DNA of 64,000 nt from Paracoccaceae bacterium (GCA_024742705.1 JANSXZ010000012.1:1-64000); one strand, 5' to 3'; positions 1-9,143 are shown, numbered from the stretch's first letter. Notes: generated from the letters alone by a model not told the origin. Program-made: numbers and translations.

Positions 1-657
<657 letters not shown>

Positions 658-670
658 TCACAGCCGGCAA

Positions 671-1540
671 TCATGCGCGCCGGCGCAGTCTTTGCTCGCG
701 GATCAGCGTGTAGAGGCCCGATGCAACGATCAGAACGGCCCCGACCCATGTCAGCATGTCGGGCCGTTCGCCGAACACCACAAAACCGATGGCCAGGGCA
801 AAAACGATGCGGCTGTAGCGGAAGGGCGTGACGAACGATACTTCGCCGATGCGCATGGCCGCGACGATGGCGTAGTAGGACAGAACGCCAAAGGCGATCG
901 CGGCGCCCAGCATCGCCCAGGTGCCCGCGCCGGGCCAGACCGGCGGCGCGCCGCCGGCCAGCGCCAGCACCCCGGCGGCGGGAACCAGCGTGACAAATGC
1001 CAGAAAGCTGAGCTGCATCGAAGAGGTCTGCGGGGGCACGCGCCGGGTGGCCAGATCGCGGATCGCAAGGCCGATCACCCCCTGCACCGCGAAAAGCGAC
1101 ATCGCATCGAAGCTTTCGCCGCCGGGCCGGATCACCAGCATGACGCCGAAGAACCCCGCGAGGATCGCGCTCCAACGGCGCCAGCCCACCGGTTCGCGCA
1201 GGAACAGCGCCGCACCCAGCGTGACCATCAGGGGCGTGGCCTGAAGAATCGCCGAGGCCGAGGATATCGGCGTCAGCGCCAGCGCGGTGATAAAGCCAAC
1301 CGACCCGACCAGTTCGCCGAGGTTGCGCAGGACCACCGGCCCCGACAGCGCCGCCCGCGGCCAGAGCGGCGCCTTCTGAAGCCGGCATATGAAGCCAAAC
1401 ACCGTCGCACCGCCCAGCCCCAGGCACAGGACGATCTGCCACAGCGGCAAGGCGCCGGCCATCAGCTTGATGAACATGTCCTCGATCGCAAAGCCCAGCA
1501 TGGCGGCAGTCATGAGGGCGGCGCCGCGCAGATTTTCCAT
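671..1540 (-). CDS. EamA/DMT-superfamily transporter
   Basis: Inner-membrane transporter of the drug/metabolite transporter superfamily, 289 residues. It is very hydrophobic, with about ten predicted membrane segments arranged as two EamA repeats (roughly residues 5-140 and 150-282) and a basic C-terminus ending LRRRA. Family members export amino acids, nucleosides or drugs; the substrate cannot be read from the sequence. The frame is open further upstream, but I chose the ATG at 1538-1540 because the protein then starts MENLRGAALMTAAMLGF, directly entering helix 1. It lies downstream of eno on the opposite side of a 103-bp divergent gap shared with the AbrB-family gene. Confidence 0.85.
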   Translation of the reverse strand: MENLRGAALMTAAMLGFAIEDMFIKLMAGALPLWQIVLCLGLGGATVFGFICRLQKAPLWPRAALSGPVVLRNLGELVGSVGFITALALTPISSASAILQATPLMVTLGAALFLREPVGWRRWSAILAGFFGVMLVIRPGGESFDAMSLFAVQGVIGLAIRDLATRRVPPQTSSMQLSFLAFVTLVPAAGVLALAGGAPPVWPGAGTWAMLGAAIAFGVLSYYAIVAAMRIGEVSFVTPFRYSRIVFALAIGFVVFGERPDMLTWVGAVLIVASGLYTLIREQRLRRRA

Positions 1541-1643
1541 GTGCCGTTCCTGTTTGGTGGGGAGGGTGCGCGCTCCCTTCGCGCGCGGCCGGCGAAGATG
1601 CAAGCCCTTGGCGCGGATCGGCGCCGATGCTAACCACGCCCGC

Positions 1644-2687
1644 ATGTCGCATCCCAGCCTGATTGCCACCTGCCGGAACACGGCGATCACCGTTGCGGTT
1701 GCCGCCGGTGGCGCCTTCGCCGCGTGGCTGGTTTCGTTCCCTGCCTACCTGCTGACCGGGTCGTCGCTGGGCGTGGCGCTGGCATCCCTGGCCGGGTTGC
1801 GCCTGGAAATCGCACCGCGTTTGCGCGATGTGGCCTTTGTGGTCATCGGTCTGGGAATCGGCAGCACGGTGACGGCGGAAACCACCGAAGCAATCCAGCG
1901 CTGGCCGTTGGCCTTCGTGGTGCTTGGCCTGGCGCTGGTGGTGATGATGGCGCTGTGCAGCCTGCTGTTGCAGCATGGTTTCGGGTTCGACCGGCGCAGC
2001 GCAGTTCTGGCCTCGGCGCCGGGGCATCTCAGCTTTGTGGTGGCGCTGAGCGCGGAACTGGGGCTGGACGGGCTGCGGGTTGTGGTGGTGCAGGCCGTGC
2101 GGCTGTTGTCGTTGACGTTGCTGGTGCCGATCATGGCGTGGATGGCGGGTGTGACGATGACGGGCCTGCCGCTTGCGGGCATCGAAGGGGTGATGCCCTG
2201 GTCGCATATGGCGGTTCTGGGCGTCTTGTCGGTGGCGGTTGGTGTCGGGCTTGGGCGGTTGCGGGTGCCTGCGGCGCTTCTTGTCGGGGCGATGACCGTT
2301 TCGGGCGTGGCGCATGGCGCCGGCTGGACCCACGGGGGGCTGAACCCGGCGCTGGCGACGGTGTCGTTCGTGGTTCTGGGCGGGTTGATCGGCACCCGCT
2401 TCGTGGGCGTCGGATTCGCGACCTTTCGCTCGGCGCTGGGTGCGGGGCTGGCGATCACCTTGCTGGCCAGCCTTGTCTCGGGGATTGCGGCGCTGGTGGT
2501 GGCCTGGGCGATCGGAATGCAGCTTTCGTCGGTTCTGGCGGCCTTTGCGCCGGGCAGTTTCGAAACCATGATCGCGCTGGGCGCGGTTCTGGGGGCCAAT
2601 CCGGGCTTTGTGGCGGCGTCGCATGTGGCGCGCCTGCTGATGCTGACGGTGCTGATCCCGCTGGCGCTGGGCCGGGCGCCGCGTTGA
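1644..2687 (+). CDS. AbrB-family membrane protein
   Basis: Polytopic membrane protein of 347 residues resembling the AbrB/AidB-regulator family (Pfam PF05145), often mislabelled as ammonia monooxygenase. It has about ten hydrophobic segments in two related halves. Each half has a Gly-rich helix pair (LTGSSLGVALASLAGLRL near residue 35 and RVPAALLVGAMTVSGVAHG near 210) and an APG(H/S)-type loop (SAPGHLSFV near 120, FAPGSFETM near 305). That two-fold pattern is characteristic of the family. The molecular function is not established; transport is plausible. I chose the ATG at 1644 because the open sequence upstream is Arg/Pro-rich and lies antisense to the EamA gene. It converges on the Fur-family gene with a 6-base gap. 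Confidence 0.8.
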   Translation: MSHPSLIATCRNTAITVAVAAGGAFAAWLVSFPAYLLTGSSLGVALASLAGLRLEIAPRLRDVAFVVIGLGIGSTVTAETTEAIQRWPLAFVVLGLALVVMMALCSLLLQHGFGFDRRSAVLASAPGHLSFVVALSAELGLDGLRVVVVQAVRLLSLTLLVPIMAWMAGVTMTGLPLAGIEGVMPWSHMAVLGVLSVAVGVGLGRLRVPAALLVGAMTVSGVAHGAGWTHGGLNPALATVSFVVLGGLIGTRFVGVGFATFRSALGAGLAITLLASLVSGIAALVVAWAIGMQLSSVLAAFAPGSFETMIALGAVLGANPGFVAASHVARLLMLTVLIPLALGRAPR

Positions 2688-2693
2688 ACCGCG

Positions 2694-3107
2694 TCACCGC
2701 TTCTTGATCGGCACCCCGAACAGTTCCAGCCGGTGACCGCGCAGTTTGTAGCCCAGTTTGGCGGCGATCTTTTCCTGTAGCGCCTCGATTTCGGGATCGA
2801 CGAATTCGATCACCTCGCCGGTGTTCAGATCGATCAGGTGGTCGTGGTGCGCGCGCTCGGCGTCCTCGTACCGCGCGCGCCCGTCGCCGAATTCCACCTT
2901 CTCCAGGATGCCGGCCTCTTCGAACAGCTTGACGGTGCGGTAGACCGTGGCCAGCGAAATCCGCGGATCGACCGAACTGGCGCGGGCGTGCAGATCCTCG
3001 ACATCGGGATGATCGGCGCTGTCTTCCAGAACCTGCGCGATCACCCGGCGCTGGCCGGTCATGCGCAGGCCGTTCGCCTCGCAGCGGGAGAGGATTGTTT
3101 CGGGCAT
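2694..3107 (-). CDS. Fur-family transcriptional regulator (Fur/Mur type)
   Basis: Metal-dependent repressor of 137 residues. A winged-helix DNA-binding part (residues 1-82) contains the recognition helix SLATVYRTVKLFEEAG at 51-66. The dimerisation/metal-binding part contains H87-H88-D89-H90, E101 and H125, the usual regulatory-site ligands. The only Cys is residue 9, so the CxxC structural zinc sites of E. coli-type Fur are absent. This fits alphaproteobacterial Fur/Mur proteins that sense manganese or iron, but the metal cannot be assigned from sequence. It is divergent from the one-carbon operon at 3364 across 256 bases containing a 12-bp palindrome, CATGCCGGCATG (3246-3257). That palindrome is a possible operator, with no further support. 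Confidence 0.9.
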   Translation of the reverse strand: MPETILSRCEANGLRMTGQRRVIAQVLEDSADHPDVEDLHARASSVDPRISLATVYRTVKLFEEAGILEKVEFGDGRARYEDAERAHHDHLIDLNTGEVIEFVDPEIEALQEKIAAKLGYKLRGHRLELFGVPIKKR

Positions 3108-3282
3108 GGCTTACCGGGTTGCGGCGCTGGGCTGACCGTTTGTACCGTGGCGCGTGGCACAGGGCCACCCCCCGGCGGGGCAAAACTTTGGCCATCGAAA
3201 CCGCTCATCTTTGTGATGAATGATATGGGTGTGCCATGGTGTGGCCATGCCGGCATGCAAAGGGTAAGCAAAGGTCGCGGAT

Positions 3283-3316
3283 CGCGTCTGTCCTGTCGAA
3301 AACCGGCACAGGCGCG
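3283..3316 (+). promoter_or_regulatory. Hairpin in the leader of the one-carbon operon
   Basis: An imperfect inverted repeat pairs 3283-3295 with 3304-3316 (10 Watson-Crick pairs, two G-T wobbles, one C-C mismatch, 8-base loop). It ends 47 bases before the ATG at 3364. There is no T-run after it, so it is unlikely to be an intrinsic terminator. It could be a leader structure controlling the operon. I do not recognise a known cobalamin, SAM or SAH riboswitch consensus in this leader. Confidence 0.35.
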
Positions 3317-3363
3317 CCCTTGCTGCGTCGTAGACAGAGCCACCGGACGAAAGGAATCAGCCC

Positions 3364-3660
3364 ATGCCCGACGTGACCATCGTTTACTGGCGCGACATCC
3401 CCGCCCAGGTCATCGTCGGAAAGGGACGGCGCGGATCAAAACGGCAACTGGAAGAGCGGTTCGAACAGGCCATCGACCGCGCCGCCATGAAGGTGGGCGC
3501 GGACGGGTCGGACGATTATCTTGCCGAATGGCGCAAGGCCGAACCCTATACCGTAGAAGGCGATCCCGACGCCATCGCAGAAGCCGAAGCCCTTCGTCTG
3601 GAACAGGAATACGACCGCGCCCGCATCAAGGCGCTGATCGACAACGACGGATGGGCGTGA
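3364..3660 (+). CDS. Virulence-factor-family small protein (PF13769-like)
   Basis: Soluble protein of 98 residues starting MPDVTIVYWRDIPAQVIVG, a beginning typical of the family named 'virulence factor' in Pfam. The name has little experimental content. The middle is acidic/basic mixed and helical, ending IKALIDNDGWA. It is the first gene of a three-gene operon with a MetF-like reductase (26-base gap) and a pterin-binding methyltransferase, so a role in methyl transfer to homocysteine or corrinoid maintenance is inferred from context only. Start: ATG preceded by GAAAGGAATCAGCCC, a good ribosome-binding site. No signal peptide or membrane segment is visible. Confidence 0.75.
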   Translation: MPDVTIVYWRDIPAQVIVGKGRRGSKRQLEERFEQAIDRAAMKVGADGSDDYLAEWRKAEPYTVEGDPDAIAEAEALRLEQEYDRARIKALIDNDGWA

Positions 3661-3686
3661 CCCGCACACAGCTATGGGAGGCCGCG

Positions 3687-4613
3687 ATGGCTCTGCTGAA
3701 CTTCAAGAAACGTGACCCGCAGCCCGTGGGCGTTTCGCCCGCCGTCGAAGCCTTCCTGCGGGATTATTCCATCGAGGTCATGCCGCGCACCGCCGAGAAG
3801 GTCGACAACTTCCGCGACCTTCTGCCCGAAGGCACCCGCGTCTACATCGCGCATATCGACGGCACCCCGATCGAGGACATGGTGGCCACCGCGCGGCGCC
3901 TGGCCAATGACGGGTTCGCGGTGATGCCGCATTTCCCGGCGCGCATCATCCGCGACCGCGCGACGCTGGCGGACTGGATCGCGCGGTATCAGGGCGAGGC
4001 GGGCGTGCGCCAGGCGCTGTTGCTGGCGGGCGGCGTGAACGAACCGGCGGGCAGCTTCGACAATTCGATGCAATTGCTGGAAACCGGGCTGTTCGACAAG
4101 GCCGGTTTCACCCGGCTGCATGTGGCCGGCCACCCCGAGGGCAACCGCGACATCGATCCCGACGGCGGCGCGCGCAACGTGATGGAGGCGCTGCGCTGGA
4201 AGCAGAAGTTCAGCGAACGCACCGATGCGCAGATGGCGCTGGCCACCCAATTCGCCTTCGAGGCCGGCCCGATCATCGCCTGGGCCGACGGTTTGCGCGC
4301 GGCGGGCATCGACCTGCCGATCCACATCGGCATCGCCGGTCCCGCCAAGTTGCAGACGCTGATCAAATTCGCCATCGCCTGCGGTGTCGGCCCGTCGATG
4401 AAGGTGCTGCAAAAGCGTGCCAAGGACGTGACCAAGCTGTTGCTGCCGTTCGAACCCACCGACGTGATCGCCGAACTGGCCGCGCACAAGGCCGCCAACC
4501 CCGATTTCGGTGTCACCAACGTGCATTTCTTTCCTCTGGGCGGCATCAAGACCAACGCCCAATGGGCCATCGACAATGGCGGCGCCTCGGCCCGGCCCGC
4601 GACCCAAGCCTGA
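3687..4613 (+). CDS. Methylenetetrahydrofolate reductase-like protein
   Basis: MetF-family TIM-barrel protein of 308 residues, close to the usual 290-310. Family signatures that I recognise are an early acidic residue in YSIEVMPRTAEKV (about 27-39), the MPHFPARIIRDR segment near 78 (HxxxR), LLLAGGVNEP near 110 where MetF has its FAD-binding loop, and HPEGNRD near 147. Canonical MetF reduces methylene- to methyl-tetrahydrofolate with FAD. This is a divergent relative and may act with the downstream methyltransferase rather than as the housekeeping enzyme. Start: ATG at 3687 preceded by GGGAGG; the open upstream extension overlaps the previous gene and is Arg-rich. The downstream gene starts 18 bases after the stop. 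Confidence 0.8.
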   Translation: MALLNFKKRDPQPVGVSPAVEAFLRDYSIEVMPRTAEKVDNFRDLLPEGTRVYIAHIDGTPIEDMVATARRLANDGFAVMPHFPARIIRDRATLADWIARYQGEAGVRQALLLAGGVNEPAGSFDNSMQLLETGLFDKAGFTRLHVAGHPEGNRDIDPDGGARNVMEALRWKQKFSERTDAQMALATQFAFEAGPIIAWADGLRAAGIDLPIHIGIAGPAKLQTLIKFAIACGVGPSMKVLQKRAKDVTKLLLPFEPTDVIAELAAHKAANPDFGVTNVHFFPLGGIKTNAQWAIDNGGASARPATQA

Positions 4614-4631
4614 TCTCCCGAAAGGACATCC

Positions 4632-5693
4632 ATGACCCGCACCATCATCGAGAGCAAGACCAAGACGGCCATCATCGGTTTCGACCAGCCGTTCTGCGTC
4701 ATCGGCGAGCGGATCAACCCGACCGGCCGCAAGAAGCTGGCCGCCGAACTGGAAGCGGGCGATTTCTCGACCGTGGAAAAGGACGCCCTGGCGCAGGTTG
4801 CCGCCGGAGCGACGGTTCTGGATGTGAACGCGGGCGTCGTCTATAACTCGAACCCCAACCCGAACGAGACCGAACCGCCACTGATGGTCGAGGTTCTCAA
4901 GCTGGTGCAGGGGCTGGTCGATGTGCCGCTTTGCATCGACAGTTCCGTTCCTGCGGCGCTGAAGGCCGGGCTGGAGGTCTGCGAGGGCCGGCCGCTTCTC
5001 AACAGCGTCACCGGCGAGGAGGACAGGCTGGAACTGATCCTGCCACTGGTGCGGAAGTACAACGTGCCGGTGGTGGCGATTTCGAACGATGACACCGGCA
5101 TTTCCGAAGATCCCGACGTGCGCTTCGCGGTGGCCAAGAAGATCGTGGAACGCGCCGCCGATCATGGCATCCCGGCCCACGACATCGTCGTCGACCCGCT
5201 GGTGATGCCGATCGGGGCGATGGGCACCGCCGGATTGCAGGTGTTCGCACTGGTGCGGCGTCTGCGCGAGGAACTGGGTGTGAACACCACCTGCGGCGCG
5301 TCGAACATCTCGTTCGGGCTGCCCAACCGGCACGGCATCAACAATGCCTTCCTGCCGATGGCCATGGCCGCCGGGATGACCAGCGCGATCATGAACCCCA
5401 TCGCCTTGCCGATCGGGCCGCTGAAAATCGCCGAGAAGAAGGCGGCGCTGGCCGAAAAGGGCGTGATCCTGCCGGATGACATGGATGATGAAACCTTTGT
5501 GCAGTTGATGGGCATGGGGTCGACCAAGGCGCGCGCCGGTTCGGAGATGGAGGCAATCCGCGCCGCCAACTTCCTCACCGACAACGATCCGCACGGCGCC
5601 GAATGGATCCGTTTCAACAAGCCGCCGCTGGCCGAAGGCGAAACCGCGCGCGGCCGTGGCGGGCGTGGCGGCGGACGCCGCCGCCGCGGCTGA
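4632..5693 (+). CDS. Methyltetrahydrofolate:corrinoid methyltransferase (pterin-binding)
   Basis: TIM-barrel pterin-binding enzyme of 353 residues that moves the methyl group of methyl-tetrahydrofolate to a corrinoid protein, like the pterin domain of MetH or AcsE. Signatures are FCVIGERINPTGRK near residue 20, VLDVNAGV near 62, PLCIDSS near 100, the NSVTGEED loop near 123, and GASNISFGLPNR near 220. It corresponds to the stand-alone pterin-binding part of the split methionine synthases known from roseobacters such as Phaeobacter. No corrinoid-binding or homocysteine-binding partner lies in this window. Oddity: the last 14 residues form an Arg/Gly tail, RGRGGRGGGRRRRG, outside the enzyme domain. 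Ribosome-binding site AAAGGA; followed at once by a terminator. Confidence 0.88.
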   Translation: MTRTIIESKTKTAIIGFDQPFCVIGERINPTGRKKLAAELEAGDFSTVEKDALAQVAAGATVLDVNAGVVYNSNPNPNETEPPLMVEVLKLVQGLVDVPLCIDSSVPAALKAGLEVCEGRPLLNSVTGEEDRLELILPLVRKYNVPVVAISNDDTGISEDPDVRFAVAKKIVERAADHGIPAHDIVVDPLVMPIGAMGTAGLQVFALVRRLREELGVNTTCGASNISFGLPNRHGINNAFLPMAMAAGMTSAIMNPIALPIGPLKIAEKKAALAEKGVILPDDMDDETFVQLMGMGSTKARAGSEMEAIRAANFLTDNDPHGAEWIRFNKPPLAEGETARGRGGRGGGRRRRG

Positions 5694-5698
5694 GCCTG

Positions 5699-5733
5699 CG
5701 CAAAAGACGGGCGCTTCGGCCCCGTCTTTTGCG
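5699..5733 (+). terminator. Strong hairpin terminator after the methyltransferase
   Basis: A perfect inverted repeat GCAAAAGACGGG (5700-5711) / CCCGTCTTTTGC (5721-5732), extendable by one C-G pair, encloses a 9-base loop. It starts 6 bases after the stop codon. The 3' arm contains TTTT, and the 5' arm AAAA gives a T-run on the other strand, so it may work in both directions. It closes the one-carbon operon. Confidence 0.85.
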
Positions 5734-5863
5734 GGAATTGACGCAACCGCCGAATTCTTGCCATCTTCCTGTGGTCATTGCCTGACAGTATCGTAAGGCA
5801 ACTCGAGACAGACCGCCCGGAATTCCGCCACCCAAGCGCGGATCGAAGGCTACAGGATCAGGC

Positions 5864-6991
5864 ATGACAGCAGTTTCCATCGTTGGATGCGGATTTGTCG
5901 CGGATCTTTATCTGCGCAGCTTTCGCGTGCATCCCGGCGTGATCCTGCGCGGCGTGTATGATCGCGATCCCGATCGCGCCCGCGCCTTTGCCGCATTCTG
6001 GAATGTGCCATGCTTCGACAGCCTGGCCGCGCTGCTGGCGGATCATCCGCGCGACGGGGTGGTGCTGAACCTGACAAATCCCGGCGAACACACCGCCGTC
6101 ACCCGCGCCTGCCTTCTGGCCGGGGCCCATGTGTTCTGCGAAAAACCCATGACGCTGGACATGGCCGAAGCAACCGACCTGATGGCGCTGGCGCGGTCGT
6201 CGGGGTTGCAACTGGCGTCGGCGCCGTCGAGCGTTCTGGGCGAAACAGCGCAGACCCTGGGCCACGCGCTGCGTGGCGGGGCCATGGGCACACCGCGTCT
6301 GATCTATGCCGAACTGGACGACGGGTTTGTCAGCCAGGCGCCGGTGGCCGACTGGGTTTCGCCTTCGGGGGCGCCCTGGCCTTTTGCCGATGAATTCCGC
6401 GTGGGCTGCACGCTTGAGCACGCGGGATATTACCTCAGCTGGATGATCGCGCATTTCGGTCCCGTGGCCCGCGTCGTCACCGCCAGCGCCGAGATCCTGC
6501 CCGACAAACTGGGTGTGTCCGGCGGCGCTCCGGATTTCTCGGTGGCCACGCTGTTTTTCCGCGGCGGGCTGGTGGCGCGGCTGACCTGTTCGATTGTCGC
6601 GCCGCACGATCATCGCCTGCGCGTGATCACCGATGCCGGCGTGTTGCAGGTGAACAAGGCCTGGGACAACGGCGCGCCGGTCCGGTTTCGCCGCCGGTTC
6701 GTCCTGCGGCGCCGGCTGCTTGAACATCCCATTGGCCGCCGGGTGCGGCTGGCGGCGCGCGCCACGCACCCCAAGGTCAAACGGCTGGGCGCCGCGGCGA
6801 TGAATTTTGCGCTGGGACCGGTCGAGATGCTGGACGCGATCGCCGCGGGGCGCGACAGCCGGCTGGCCGGCGATTACGCGCTGCATCTCAATGAGGTGAC
6901 CCTGGCGGTGCAGTCACGCGCAGCCGGCCAGGTGCAAGAGATGCAGACCACCTGCGCCCCCGCGATGGAGCCGATGCCATGGGCGCGCTGA
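5864..6991 (+). CDS. Gfo/Idh/MocA-family oxidoreductase
   Basis: NAD(P)-dependent sugar oxidoreductase of 375 residues. An N-terminal Rossmann fold (VSIVGCGFVADLYL, residues 4-17, degenerate GxGxxA) is followed by the family-defining EKP motif at 93-95 (VFCEKPMTL). The substrate domain runs from about 125 onward, with CTLEHAGYYLSWMIAHFGP near 182-200. It heads a five-gene operon whose members overlap by a few bases and include two glycosyltransferases and a second Gfo module. A role in making or modifying a nucleotide sugar for a surface glycan is inferred; the substrate is unknown. ATG at 5864 follows an AGGATCAGGC ribosome-binding region. The last 13 bases overlap the next gene. Confidence 0.88.
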   Translation: MTAVSIVGCGFVADLYLRSFRVHPGVILRGVYDRDPDRARAFAAFWNVPCFDSLAALLADHPRDGVVLNLTNPGEHTAVTRACLLAGAHVFCEKPMTLDMAEATDLMALARSSGLQLASAPSSVLGETAQTLGHALRGGAMGTPRLIYAELDDGFVSQAPVADWVSPSGAPWPFADEFRVGCTLEHAGYYLSWMIAHFGPVARVVTASAEILPDKLGVSGGAPDFSVATLFFRGGLVARLTCSIVAPHDHRLRVITDAGVLQVNKAWDNGAPVRFRRRFVLRRRLLEHPIGRRVRLAARATHPKVKRLGAAAMNFALGPVEMLDAIAAGRDSRLAGDYALHLNEVTLAVQSRAAGQVQEMQTTCAPAMEPMPWAR

Positions 6992-7932
6992 CGCTGGTGG
7001 TGACCGGGGCATCGGGCTTTGTCGGGCGCGCGGTGGTGGCCAGCGCGCGGGCGCGCGGCCACACGGTGCGCGCGCTGGTGCGCCGTGCTGATGCCGCCGC
7101 GCCGGAATGGGATGCGCAGGTGCGACTGGCGGTCGCCGATCTGGCCGGTTCCACTCCGCTCGGCGATACGCTTGACGGCGCCGATGCGGTGATCCACCTG
7201 GCCGCGGCGATGCGGGGCGACGCCACCGCCCAGCATCGCGACACGGTCGATGCCACCGATGCGCTTTGTCGGGCAATCCGGGCCTGCGCAAGACCTCCGC
7301 ACCTGGTGCTGGTCAGTTCGATGTCGGTCTATGCTCATGACGCGGTGCCCCCCGAGGGCCTGTTGGATGAAACCGCCCCGCGTGAGGCACGCCCCGAACG
7401 CCGCGATCTCTATTGCCGCAACAAGATCCTGCAGGAAGACGTGGCCACCGGGCATGCCGGCGCCGGCGGTGCCGGCCTGACGATCCTGCGCCCCGGCGCG
7501 GTATACGGCCCCGGCCACCTTTGGAACGCCCATCTGGGGGTGCCGCTGGCTGGCCGGCTGGTGGCATTCTCGCGGCGCGGCGCGGTGCCGTCTGTCTATG
7601 TGAAAACCTGTGCCGATGCGATCGTGCGCGCGGCCGAAACCCGGCCGAAGGATGTGGTGAACCTGATCGATTGCCCGCCGCCGGACCGCGCCGCCTATCT
7701 GGCGGCGATGGGTTGGGACCGGCCGGTGACCGTGGTGCCGTGGCGCGTGCTCGCGACGCTGGGCCGGCTGTTCGGCCCGGTGCCGCGCCCCGGCCTGCTG
7801 CGTCCCGAAATCCTGCGCGCGCGGATGATGCCGGTGCGGTACGATACCGCCCGGATGCAGCGCCTGATGGACGGCGTACCGATGACCGGATTTGCCGAAG
7901 CCATGCGCGCCGCCCGAAAGGAAACGCCGTGA
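6979..7932 (+). CDS. NAD-dependent epimerase/dehydratase (extended SDR)
   Basis: Extended short-chain dehydrogenase of 317 residues, probably acting on a nucleotide sugar. The Rossmann motif TGASGFVG is at 9-16. DGADAVIHLAA near 66-76 and the LVSSMSVY strand at 111-118 supply the usual active-site Ser, and the catalytic pair Y145xxxK149 lies in DLYCRNK. RPGAVYGPG near 170 is also typical of sugar epimerases and dehydratases. The start overlaps the preceding Gfo/Idh/MocA gene by 13 bases and the stop overlaps the GTG of the following glycosyltransferase, so translation is probably coupled. The neighbouring large gene at 10122 carries the same two enzyme types fused in one polypeptide. Confidence 0.88.
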   Translation: MGALTLVVTGASGFVGRAVVASARARGHTVRALVRRADAAAPEWDAQVRLAVADLAGSTPLGDTLDGADAVIHLAAAMRGDATAQHRDTVDATDALCRAIRACARPPHLVLVSSMSVYAHDAVPPEGLLDETAPREARPERRDLYCRNKILQEDVATGHAGAGGAGLTILRPGAVYGPGHLWNAHLGVPLAGRLVAFSRRGAVPSVYVKTCADAIVRAAETRPKDVVNLIDCPPPDRAAYLAAMGWDRPVTVVPWRVLATLGRLFGPVPRPGLLRPEILRARMMPVRYDTARMQRLMDGVPMTGFAEAMRAARKETP

Positions 7933-9143
7933 AGATCGCTTACCTTACCGGCGAATACCCCCGCGCGACCGATACGTTCATCCTGCGCGAGGTTCAGGGC
8001 CTGCGCGCCTTGGGGGCCGAAGTGATCACCTGTTCGGTGCGCACCACACCGCCCAGCCAGCACGTCGGCCCGGAACAGAAGGCCGAAGCCGCCGCCACCT
8101 TCAAGGTGCTCGACACCGCGCGCCGTCCGCTGACCCTGTTGCGGTGCCACCTTCAGGCATTGCGCGCGCCGCGCCGGTACTTCGATGCGCTGCGGCTGGC
8201 CTGGCGGACCGCGCCGCCGGGTTTGCGCAACCTGCTGTTCCAGATGTTTTACTTCGCCGAAAGCGCGGTTCTGGCGGCGCATCTGCGCGAGGCGGGTGTG
8301 ACGCATCTGCACAACCATATCGCCAAATCCAGCTGCACGCTGGCAATGATCGCTTCGGCGATGTCGGGCATCCGGTTCAGTTTCACACTGCACGGGCCCG
8401 ACATTTTCTTCGAACCCTATCACTGGCGGCTGGATGAAAAGATCGCGCGGGCCAGCTTTGTCGCCTGCATCAGCGATTTCTGTCGCTCGCAGGCAATGGC
8501 GTTTTCGCCACCCGATCACTGGTCCAAGCTGCGGATCGTACACTGCGGGGTCGAACCCGACCGCTATGCCCCGGGTCCGCGGGCCGCGCGGCCGACGCTG
8601 CTGTTTGTCGGGCGTCTGGCGGCGGTCAAGGGTGTGCCGGTGCTGTTCGATGCAATGGCGGATGTGATCGCGGCGCATCCCGATGTGCATCTGGTGCTGA
8701 TCGGCGACGGGCCGGAACGCGCCAGCCTCGAACGCCAGTGCGCGCGCATGGGACTGTCGGCGCATGTCACCTTTGCCGGCTACCGTTCGCAGGCCGAGGT
8801 GGCCACGGCGCTTTCGGAAACCGATATCTTCGTGCTGCCCAGTTTCGCGGAAGGCGTGCCGGTGGTGTTGATGGAGGCGATGGCGGCGCAGGTGCCCGTG
8901 GTGACCACCCGCATCGCCGGCGTGCCCGAACTGGTGCAGGACGGCGTGAGCGGCCTGTTGGTGCCGCCGGGCGCGGTGGCACCGCTGGGGGAGGCGCTGC
9001 GCGCGCTTCTGGCCGATGCGGACCGGCGCCGCGCGATGGGGGCGTCGGGCCGGGAAAAGGTGACGGCCGATTACGTTTCGGCACAGGAGGCGGGCAAGCT
9101 GCTTGCGCTGTTCCGCGAAGCTGCAGGGGAGAATGCGCAATGA
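7929..9143 (+). CDS. GT4-family glycosyltransferase
   Basis: Cytoplasmic GT-B glycosyltransferase of 404 residues. The N-terminal acceptor domain begins VKIAYLTGEYPRATDTFILREV. The C-terminal GT4 donor domain has LLFVGRLAAVKGVPVLFDA near residue 221, LVLIGDGPERASLE near 255, and the acidic EX7E-type motif PSFAEGVPVVLMEAMA near 302-317. Such proteins build exopolysaccharide or O-antigen chains. I chose GTG at 7929 because it overlaps the previous stop (GTGA) and produces the conserved N-terminus; longer versions are antisense-like, Arg-rich sequence. The stop overlaps the next start (ATGA). Donor and acceptor sugars cannot be told from sequence. Confidence 0.9.
   Translation: MKIAYLTGEYPRATDTFILREVQGLRALGAEVITCSVRTTPPSQHVGPEQKAEAAATFKVLDTARRPLTLLRCHLQALRAPRRYFDALRLAWRTAPPGLRNLLFQMFYFAESAVLAAHLREAGVTHLHNHIAKSSCTLAMIASAMSGIRFSFTLHGPDIFFEPYHWRLDEKIARASFVACISDFCRSQAMAFSPPDHWSKLRIVHCGVEPDRYAPGPRAARPTLLFVGRLAAVKGVPVLFDAMADVIAAHPDVHLVLIGDGPERASLERQCARMGLSAHVTFAGYRSQAEVATALSETDIFVLPSFAEGVPVVLMEAMAAQVPVVTTRIAGVPELVQDGVSGLLVPPGAVAPLGEALRALLADADRRRAMGASGREKVTADYVSAQEAGKLLALFREAAGENAQ

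Noticed and set aside
3108-3363. Possible cobalamin or SAM riboswitch in front of the one-carbon operon.
   Set aside because: No B12-box or SAM/SAH core recognised by eye; only a simple hairpin is supported.
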